Position numbers and translations under genes: made by a program. Below, piece by piece: positions 1-7,051 of a stretch of 12,914 nucleotides of DNA. The notes under the pieces were generated by a model that saw only the letters and a list, made by a program, of their open reading frames with translations, was not told where the DNA came from and searched no databases. Positions within the stretch are counted from its first letter, which is position 1; every line of letters starts with the position of its first letter. The stretch is from Pinguiococcus pyrenoidosus (Eukaryota; Sar; Pinguiophyceae; Pinguiochrysidales; Pinguiochrysidaceae): the NCBI GenBank assembly GCA_019677205.1, contig JAAMXY010002227.1, positions 1-12,914 on the forward strand. Reading direction: 5' to 3'.

Positions 1-3000
1 GCTTCCTGAAGCCTGCGCCACCCGTGGACGGCGCCGCCGTAGCCGTAGAAGGCCTCTTTAAAGCGCACCTGCTCTTCCAGCACGTAGGCGTGGTGCGTGA
101 ACACCAGACCGACGGCGGCCGTCTCCTCGTGCCGGATACATTGGAGATCCGGCAGGCGATGCCAGTCGCCGTCGCGAAGCTCGAGCAGCTGAGGCGGCGC
201 GTGAGACACCCAGATGGAGCGCCAGGGGTTCAGGCGGAATGCTCTGAGGTCATCGGTGTTATTCTGGGAACCCATGTCGGCAGAGCCCGCAGCACTTCGT
301 CCTACCTCAGCCATTCGTAGTCGTTGGAGTGGCCATAGGCGTTGAGGGTCACGAGGTCGTTCCCAACGAGGAAGTGACAGTGGAAGTACGCACATCTCGC
401 CGGCGTGCCGACGACAAGAAGCCCGTAGAGCCGCTGCAACATGTCGGCGTTCCAAAGCTCGTCGACGTCCAGTTGTACGAAAACACACTCGTCGTCGATG
501 TTCGTCGCACGCCGAAGGCCTCTAAGCGCAGCGTTCATCATCTCCAACTTGTCCGTCCAACCGCAGCCGCCCCGGAGACTCTGCCGCACAACCTGGACAA
601 CATCTTCGGAAGTTTGTTGGGCACACAGTTGTGGAGAGCGACTTGGTAAGAGGGATGCAAAGGGCTCACCAGGATATTTCTCCGCCAACACATCTAAGGT
701 GGCCCTTGTGCCATCGGTGGACATGCACTCATCATCGACGAGATCGTCGGGGATCTGGGCGTCCGAGTAGGGCTGGGATGCATCGGCGCGTCCACGTGCG
801 AGGCCTGAACGGTGCCTGCGTCAGCTCTTGGCGGCCACCAGAGTGCTTGGAATTTCAAGAGAGTGCACACCTTCAACCAGCGCCCAGCGCACCCAGTGTG
901 GCCCTTGTGGAGACCGCGGTCCGAAGCGCTCTCGCAAACGCCGGTCCAGCGCCAGAATTTCTCGCAGATGGTGCTCCAGGAAGCGGCGGCCATTGAGGAC
1001 GAGCGTGCCAAAACACATGAGTGGGAGGGTTCGCTGTTTCTTGTTCTGCTTCTTCTCCTTCTGCTTCTTCTCCTCCTTCTTCATGACTTCCGGCGCTTCT
1101 CCCGCCGACACGGTGACTAGTCTATCAGTCTCCGGCGCCAAAGTCGTCGGGGAGAAGCCTACGACGCGGAGCGAGAACGTATCTTGTGGTTTTAGAGGAG
1201 CGACTCGAATGTGGCTACCATACATGACGGCGTCGGCCTCGTCGAGCACGTGGGTGAAGAGCAGAGCGCCGGAGCTGGTGGAGAGCTTGAGCAGCAGCTC
1301 TTGGTCCGCCGGGACGGTCACGTTGCCCTCGTCCACATCGACGACGGCGGCGACGCCGAGGTGGCGCTGCGTACTATCTCGCCAGGTGTGTCGCAGCGTT
1401 TCTTGCACGACGCCGCTGCGAGGCTGGAGCTCCAGCAGCCTACGACGAAGCGCCGCCAACCAACGCTGAGACTATTGCCGTCGATGGCAAGAGCAAGACT
1501 TCCTACGTACCTATGCACGATCTCCAAAGGTGCCTTTGCAGAGCCTGATGACTTTGACACTAAGGCGGCCAGCTCTTCGTACACAGCGACGAGTTGGCTG
1601 CCGCTGTTCTGGTTTTCTGGTGTCGACGGCAGATCGTCAAGCTGCTGCAGTCGATGCAAGATCTGAGAAAACTCGTCTACGCCGCGTAGGTCTTTGGTCG
1701 ATTGTACATCATCAAGGGTCTCTCGTCGCATCGGCGCCGAAGGCTTGATTGCGTCGATTACGATGGAGACGCCACCTCGTGGGTCATTTCCCGAGACGCT
1801 CCGCTTGACTACCCCGTGGTCCGCTGCGTCCCCGCAAAGATGCTTTCCATCGCTCGTCGTGGCCTCCACCACCTCGACGTCGTAGCCGAGATTGCTTAGC
1901 ATAGACGTCCACTGCGGCAGCGCCAGAGAGAATCGATGTTCGTCGCCCAAGTCCTTCAAAGTCGCGTCATCAGCTCATGCACTGCGACTCGGTCTGATGC
2001 TCGAAACACTACGAATGCTCGAAGCGCCTTCTCACCTTTCGCAAGAAGTCGACGGGGACGCACAATCCTTGCCGCACACCTATCGAGGCAAAACTCGCCC
2101 TGTCCACGTCGACCTCGTCGGCGAGACAAAAAGTCCGCGGGGAATGATTTGGGTCCGGCACCGCGATGCGAACTCGGCCTCCAGGACGCAAGAAGTTGTA
2201 GAAGTGTCTCAGAGAGCGGACGACGTCCGAGATGCTCAGGTGCTCCAACACATGCTCCACGAGAAAGTTGTCCACCATGGCCACCGTTCCGCTGGCGCCA
2301 ATGTCGACGCCGTTCTGACCATGGAGGGCAAGTCGACACTCGGCCGCAGGAATGGAGAGGAGATGGCAAAACGACATGCGGTCGGTGATGTCCAGCGTGT
2401 TGGCTGTCGTCATTACCCAGCCGGGGTGAAGAGCAGCATCTTCTCGAGTCGCCGCCACGACTACGCGAACGGGCTCTCCTTCTTCGACGTATTTGGCCAC
2501 CTTGTTAACAGAAAACGCCAAGCTCACTTATGAGCTAGACGAAGGTACGAAGAATGGCTCTTGAAGTTGAAGTCAAGGCGCGTCACCTGGAGTCTCAGAG
2601 TGTCGTGGTCGTTCACTCTGGCGTCGTGAACGGATTGCAACTCCGAAAGGGCAGCGTCTAGAAAAGCATCTACTTGATGCTGGCTTTGCGGAGCCAGCAG
2701 CTCCGCCGCCCACGCTCTCAACTTGTCCGCAGGGTCTTCAAAGGCGTCAAAGCGGAAAGTGCGGTAATGCTGCGTCTGCGACGCGTCTACCATGGCCACT
2801 GCATCCCAGAAGAGCGGCAGGCCGCCAGGGAACTCGTCCGTACCAACTTCGTAACGACCTGCTCTCGACCCGTTGAACTTGCCGCTTTTCATGGAGAGAC
2901 TCTTCGAGCCGACAGTACCACGTCCAACGTGCAAGCCGTCGTCGCTGTGTACCAAATCGCAAAGCCCAGGTCCGCGCACGTCCCCGTCCACCCATTGCGC

Positions 3001-3444
3001 CCGTCTGAAGTCCCCATCTCCATCTGGAAAGCCGCCCCTCGTTGCCGGTTGACGTCGCGTCTCGTCCACTTCCACCAGCTGCTGGATCCGGCAAGTCTTG
3101 GGTGCTTCTCCGCTTGGATCTTGGCCGGAGCATGGATCTTCGACCAAGAAGTCCGTACTCCAAAGCTGCTGCGGCGTGTCTTGCACTGCTAGGAGCGTCG
3201 CAACGTGGCGACCAGCACATAGATTGGTCAGCTCAAAGCTACCACGGCTTGTCGAAAGCTGGTAAACCATCAGAAGGCCATTGTCCACCACCACAACGCC
3301 AGACAAGCCGATCAGATCCGGCGGCAGAATGATGCCGACTGCCAAAGGGCCGGAAGTTCTCAGAGTCGGCGACGATAACCCCTCTGAGCCCTGCTGCACC
3401 AGCGCCAAGAGGAAGCTGAAGATCTTCAGACGCAAAGACGTCAT
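1..3444 (-). CDS. Secretory methyltransferase-glycosyltransferase fusion protein, 3' end outside window
   Basis: Proposed exons: 3444-2587, 2500-2080, 1973-1534, 1465-871, 804-306 and 243-1; phases agree at every join. The ATG at 3444 starts a signal peptide (basic start, then FSFLLALV). Residues about 25-286 are unassigned. Residues about 290-520 resemble a class I SAM-dependent methyltransferase of bacterial glycan loci: HPGW near 312, LDIT, EHVLEH at 368-373, LRPGG, VPD near 401, then DEH and VSIVIDAIKP. Motif I lacks the usual glycine cluster. Residues about 600-700 look beta-rich, followed by a Lys-rich linker (701-717). From about 719 comes a GT-A-like glycosyltransferase: FGTLVLNG, ALVEG-LARGRAD-PYS, STDGT, a DVD metal motif at 884-886 (LDVDELW), then HAPPQL and HHAYVLEEQVRFKEAFYGYGG in the last exon. 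Family assignment rests on motif recall. Expected role is transfer and methylation of a sugar in ER/Golgi; substrate unknown. The second and third junctions are the least certain. Confidence 0.75.
244..305 (-). other. Intron (62 nt) in the fusion gene
   Basis: Donor reads CTGAG|GTAGGA and acceptor GACCTCAG|AGC on the minus strand. The upstream frame hits a stop at once after WLR. Splicing in phase 2 restores a frame reading R-AFRLNPW, which continues the glycosyltransferase domain to the window edge. Confidence 0.8.
805..870 (-). other. Intron (66 nt) in the fusion gene
   Basis: Donor GAAG|GTGTGC and acceptor TTCAG|GCC, phase 1. Splicing joins WALVE-G to LARGRADASQPYS, giving the expected order of motifs ahead of STDGT. 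Without splicing the frame ends 18 codons after VEG. Confidence 0.8.
1466..1533 (-). other. Probable intron (68 nt), GC donor proposed
   Basis: The acceptor CTCAG|CGT at 1466 is clear, because the next exon frame opens only just upstream of it (TAG at 1472-1474). A phase-0 donor is required. The nearest is AAAG|GCACC at 1533, a GC donor that gives 68 nt. An alternative is a GT at 1560 (TTA|GTGTCA, 95 nt). The attractive-looking GTACGT at 1510 gives the wrong phase. Confidence 0.5.
1974..2079 (-). other. Probable intron inside the methyltransferase domain, exact ends ambiguous
   Basis: The frame must change between VDVDRASFASI and DLGDEHRF. Two phase-consistent solutions exist: donor ATAG|GTGTGC at 2079 with acceptor ATGAG|CT at 1974 (106 nt), or donor AAAG|GTGAGA at 2035 with acceptor TTGAAG|GAC at 1954 (82 nt). 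The second donor is nearer the eukaryotic consensus. The first uses the same GTGTGC start as the intron at 870. Confidence 0.6.
2501..2586 (-). other. Probable intron (86 nt) before the methyltransferase domain
   Basis: Donor CTCCAG|GTGACG and acceptor TTTTCTGTTAACAAG|GTGG with a pyrimidine-rich tract, phase 0 at both ends. It removes the stop at 2524 and joins DTLRLQ to VAKYVEEGEP, the start of the methyltransferase region. Confidence 0.6.
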
Positions 3445-4137
3445 AGCCGCGATGTCGACGGCGCCGGCGCCACTGTGGCGCCGTAAAAGCTGCGGCGCTG
3501 CAGTGTGCAAAGATCGATCCACGCGTACAAGGCTCCAGCATGGGCTTCAGAGTCAAACAATCCAATGGGCGGCGGCGCTTTCGATCCCTGTCCAGTGCGC
3601 AAGGTCTTCGATCCCGAAATCCAATCATCCGCCGCTTTGCCGTCGCCATATGAGCCCTGTGCTTTGGATGGTTTGCCGAGGCCGTTCCAGATGATCTATA
3701 CATGATGTGTATGAAAATATGTATATATGCATACATATACATACCGATACCTGGTATGACATACAATGAGCGCGAGGTCTGCTCGGTATCGAGCTGTTCC
3801 ACGCTTGCACTACGAAATTGTTGTCCGCTGCTGAACCTCCCACCTCGACACGTTTCGGAGCCTGAAGACCTCTTTTCTGCTGCGCGACCCTCCTCAGGTC
3901 GGCGCCTGAGATCGCTCGTGAGCTGCCTTCCCAATGCCGTCGGCTCTTCCACGGCGCTCTCAGGACGTAAGGGACATCGATACTGGAATCAAAGGGCCTC
4001 CAATGGTGCAAAGATGCACTCAAAGTCTTGAGATATTCCCGGTTGATCTGTGGTATTCAGCGCTTTGCCGACGCAAGCCTCGACCACCTGCAATCTGATT
4101 CAGTTCCCTTAAGAATCGAGAGGCTTTCCTGGCAAGT
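3445..4137. other. Divergent intergenic region
   Basis: About 690 bp between the proposed ATG at 3444 (minus) and the ATG at 4138 (plus). Open frames crossing it have no recognisable domain and run through a low-complexity AT tract, so I see no gene here. It presumably holds promoters and 5' leaders of both neighbours, possibly with non-coding first exons. No SL sequence or TATA box can be assigned with confidence. Confidence 0.5.
3693..3772. repeat. AT-rich imperfect palindromic island
   Basis: A run of TATACAT / ATGTATA words, including an imperfect palindrome around TATATATGCATACATATA, followed by the short inverted repeat ATACC-T-GGTAT. It is strongly AT-rich against GC-rich surroundings. 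It could be a promoter or unwinding element, or simply a decayed TA/CA microsatellite. Confidence 0.55.
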
Positions 4138-7023
4138 ATGGACGTCTTGAAGAGACCCACGCTGCTGGACAGACTGCGAGCGCTCAACCAGACAGTCAGT
4201 TCCGACCGCAGAGGCGGCGAAAGTCGCCAGCTGCTGCGCAGGCTGGAGCGGCTGCAGCGACCAGATGGCATTGCGTACATGGCCCCATCGCGCAGCACAA
4301 CTTCTGGCGTCTGCCAGCCGAGTCTGGCGCGCTTGGCAATGCGAAAAAGCCCGGCAAGTAGCGCCCTTCACCGGCGCTTCGGTGCCGAAGCCGCAGATAC
4401 GCAGCTGCAGAAGCTAAGCCAGAAGACCGGCGCAGAGCGGGAGCTGCTGCAGATGAGACTGGAGGAAGCGCGCCAGTGCGCAGCGGATGCTTTTTGGGGT
4501 CTGGACTTGGAGATGTGGCTGCAACAGGAGGCTCGAGCCTCTTTGGCCGCGGAGGACCGCCTCGCTCGCGCGCTTTTGGCGCACGAGAAGCATCAGCTGC
4601 AGCAGAGGAACGCGGCGAAGCAGAGGCAGCTGGAGATGGACGCCTTCCGAGAGGAAACGCACAACAAGGAAGCAAAGGCCCGTCGGCAGTACCTCAAGGC
4701 CTTCAAGAAAGCCAAGTTCACGGACGATGTGATCGAGTACACTTGGCCAGCTGTCGAGCAAGACGAGCCCGAGATGCCGAAGCCCGTCGAGCGCTTCGCA
4801 GCTACCCTGAGAGGCACGCGGAAGCTCCGGCGAAGCCGAAAGCCAGGCGCTGCGGACGCCGGTGTGGCCACCGGGGCCACTTACCTCTCCAAGTACGGTC
4901 TCCGCAGACCCATCCCGCCTGCTCCGCGCCGAGACGAAGGCGTCTTTGATCCTGTACTTGTCGCCCCGAACATGTCCAGTGACTTCGCCATGCGAATCCC
5001 AGACTTTCGGCTCTTGCAAAGGAGAAATAGGAACCGCGTCGTCGTCGACGGCGGCCCTCCGATGGTCGAGACCACCGGCATGGGCGACTTGCATATCGGG
5101 TATCCCCAAGGCACACCACGAGCGGCGGACACAAGTTCAGTTCGGCGTTTTCGTGGCTTCGCCCAGAGCATGTCAACAGGGGAGGAAGCGGAGCGCTTGG
5201 GGACGAAGCACCTCATGGCTCGATCGCGGCGCGAGCAAAGACACGCTGCCCCGCAGACCAGCGAAGACTACGAGCGCGAGCGAGAGCGCATCTACCTGGA
5301 AGACTTTGCCGCGCAGACTGACGAGCGAGAGGCGTCTCGGTCACCGAAGAGGAGAGCGGCGTCTCGCGGCAGAAGCCGGTTTCGCGCCGGCCAAGCCCAG
5401 GGAGCCAGCCCTTCGGGCAACGAGGGCGTTGACACCGGGTCTGGAACAGGAGACGTCCAAAAGGCGAAAGCCGAAGGCTCAAGCGGGATCCAGAATGCGA
5501 GTCCAACCACGTCTGGGGAGCGACAGGAGACTGGAACGCACGAATCTAGGACTCTGCGGCAAGCTTTGCAGCTTGGCTGTGGCCTTCGCGACTGGACACG
5601 CCTGCAGCGCCACGTGTTTGACGATCGAGAATTCCTAACGCTTGGCACCGTCGGCGGGAACGTTCTGTGGGGCGGCGACCACACACAGCCTCTCTTGTCG
5701 CTTCTCAACGCTGCGCAGACCTACGTAGGACGACCACCGTGTGCAGCCGATGTCGTGGCCGCCATCTTCAATGGCCACGCTGACGCTCTCGTTGCGGCGC
5801 AGCAGACGCTCTTGTGGTCGCTGGTGAAATGCCGGCGCTTTCAAGATCTCCTCGCGCGGCTCCAAAATGATTGCAAAGCGGCAGAAGGGCAAGAGCCCTT
5901 CGGGTCCGCAAGTGACGACCACATGAGCCAGTCCTTCTTTTCCACCACCAGTGCCTTGGTCACGCCGGTCCCAAACGCCCCGCTGCGGGCTTCCGAGCTC
6001 CTTCTGCAGTACGCATGGTCGTTCTGCTTCCCGGGCTGGCTCGAGCGGCGTCAGCTGCGGCGGTTCTTCGAAGTCACGGACAACCCCAGGGGCCATCCAT
6101 CTGTTTCGCCAGGGTCTCCGAAGCGCCTGGACGCACGTCTTCTTGTGACCGACGACGTCGAGTGGAGTCGCGGCTTTCCGCGGTTCAGAGCGGGCGAGGT
6201 CGTGCTCGCGAAGCTTCCCGACGCTGCGACGTGGTTCCCTGCGGAGATCTTGACCGTGCGGGCCGGTTCTGCCGGCCACCTCGAGAGGTATCAGGTTCGC
6301 TTCCGCGTCCTGCCGGAGTCGCTCTTGAACGCCGTGGAGCGAGTCAGCTGCGAAACCGGCCATTGCAAGAGCGAGCGGACCTTCGAGGACGGCTCCACGG
6401 TCGAGGAAGAGAGAGACAAGGTGCTCAGCAGGCTGTACAAGAAGGAGGAGAATCATCTGGACTTTGCCGGCAAGCTCTTCGACGCCATGCTGGAAAGCAG
6501 AAGGTACCTTCCACGTTCACGGCGATGCGGAGGTTGCGGTGGCGGTGCTCTAACGACGCCTCCTGCTCCACCAAGGAGCCAAGTTGATGCCTCGCCCTAC
6601 CCAGAAAGCGACGACATTCTGCATGCGGACGAAGTTTTGATCGAGCTTGCGGCGCTCTCGTTTCGGTCGAACGATCCTGGTCATCAGCTGTTTCAAAATA
6701 GCCGAGGTATGTCTTTGCCCTCTTTATCCCCTTGCTGGAATGGCAAGGAGCCCACCACTGAAGAGCGGTCGCACTTTCTAGGACTCACATCGCTCATATC
6801 GCGAGCGGGAACGCCTCTGAGAGAAGCGCTGCGGAAGGTCTCGGCCACCTTGGGCCACGGTCTGGACCGAGGTGCGGGCTTGCTCGACGACTGTTCTGTT
6901 GACCGCATCCGTCTCTCATGCCTCCTTGATGCTGCAGATGCCTTTGTGGACTTCGTCGATGCGATTGATGACTTCACGCTGTGGGGTGCAGAAGCACAGG
7001 AGAGAAACCGGCGGGGGCAGTAA
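4138..7023 (+). CDS. Large coiled-coil protein with Tudor-like segment, function unknown
   Basis: An open frame of 961 codons from ATG 4138 to TAA 7021-7023, with protein-like composition throughout. I do not recognise the family. Residues about 90-194 are rich in L, Q, E, K and R in a heptad-like pattern and probably form a coiled coil. Residues about 225-415 carry conserved-looking blocks such as IPDFRLLQRRN and GMGDLHIGYPQG. Residues about 405-475 are polar and low-complexity (disordered linker). Residues 679-725 read FRAGEVVLAKLPDAATWFPAEI followed by YQVRF, resembling a Tudor/SH3-like barrel strand pattern with W699. Residues 789-812 are odd (CGGCGGG then proline-rich) and are probably a retained intron. 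No signal peptide or membrane segment is seen. A cytoskeletal, ciliary or chromatin role would be guesswork. It converges on argJ with 28 bp between stop codons. Confidence 0.7.
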   Translation: MDVLKRPTLLDRLRALNQTVSSDRRGGESRQLLRRLERLQRPDGIAYMAPSRSTTSGVCQPSLARLAMRKSPASSALHRRFGAEAADTQLQKLSQKTGAERELLQMRLEEARQCAADAFWGLDLEMWLQQEARASLAAEDRLARALLAHEKHQLQQRNAAKQRQLEMDAFREETHNKEAKARRQYLKAFKKAKFTDDVIEYTWPAVEQDEPEMPKPVERFAATLRGTRKLRRSRKPGAADAGVATGATYLSKYGLRRPIPPAPRRDEGVFDPVLVAPNMSSDFAMRIPDFRLLQRRNRNRVVVDGGPPMVETTGMGDLHIGYPQGTPRAADTSSVRRFRGFAQSMSTGEEAERLGTKHLMARSRREQRHAAPQTSEDYERERERIYLEDFAAQTDEREASRSPKRRAASRGRSRFRAGQAQGASPSGNEGVDTGSGTGDVQKAKAEGSSGIQNASPTTSGERQETGTHESRTLRQALQLGCGLRDWTRLQRHVFDDREFLTLGTVGGNVLWGGDHTQPLLSLLNAAQTYVGRPPCAADVVAAIFNGHADALVAAQQTLLWSLVKCRRFQDLLARLQNDCKAAEGQEPFGSASDDHMSQSFFSTTSALVTPVPNAPLRASELLLQYAWSFCFPGWLERRQLRRFFEVTDNPRGHPSVSPGSPKRLDARLLVTDDVEWSRGFPRFRAGEVVLAKLPDAATWFPAEILTVRAGSAGHLERYQVRFRVLPESLLNAVERVSCETGHCKSERTFEDGSTVEEERDKVLSRLYKKEENHLDFAGKLFDAMLESRRYLPRSRRCGGCGGGALTTPPAPPRSQVDASPYPESDDILHADEVLIELAALSFRSNDPGHQLFQNSRGMSLPSLSPCWNGKEPTTEERSHFLGLTSLISRAGTPLREALRKVSATLGHGLDRGAGLLDDCSVDRIRLSCLLDAADAFVDFVDAIDDFTLWGAEAQERNRRGQ
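6504..6575 (+). other. Candidate 72-nt in-frame intron in the coiled-coil gene
   Basis: Donor AGAAG|GTACCT and acceptor CACCAAG|GAGCC, same phase (2) at each end, a multiple of three and free of in-frame stops. It encodes a Gly/Cys/Pro-rich low-complexity stretch unlike the flanks. Removal joins AMLESR-R to SQVDASPYPE. The T/C-rich run before the acceptor supports an intron. Confidence 0.5.
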
Positions 7024-7051
7024 TCCAGCAACTTCCCTGACATGCGCCCTG

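Noticed and set aside
1501-1510. Donor GTACGTAGG in the fusion gene
   Set aside because: It looks canonical, but splicing to the CTCAG acceptor removes 45 nt and leaves the wrong reading frame for the glycosyltransferase exon.
3239-3952. A 237-codon minus-strand frame across the divergent intergenic region
   Set aside because: It overlaps the signal-peptide exon in another frame, runs through the AT-rich island as YMYAYIHIFIHIMY, and shows no domain.
4862-5638. A 258-codon plus-strand frame inside the coiled-coil gene
   Set aside because: Composition is that of a shadow frame (Arg/Ser/Ala-rich, no motif) and the long main frame is more protein-like throughout.
5635-6456. A 273-codon minus-strand frame opposite the coiled-coil gene
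   Set aside because: Antisense shadow caused by codon bias. No recognisable motif, and it covers the Tudor-like segment in the better frame.
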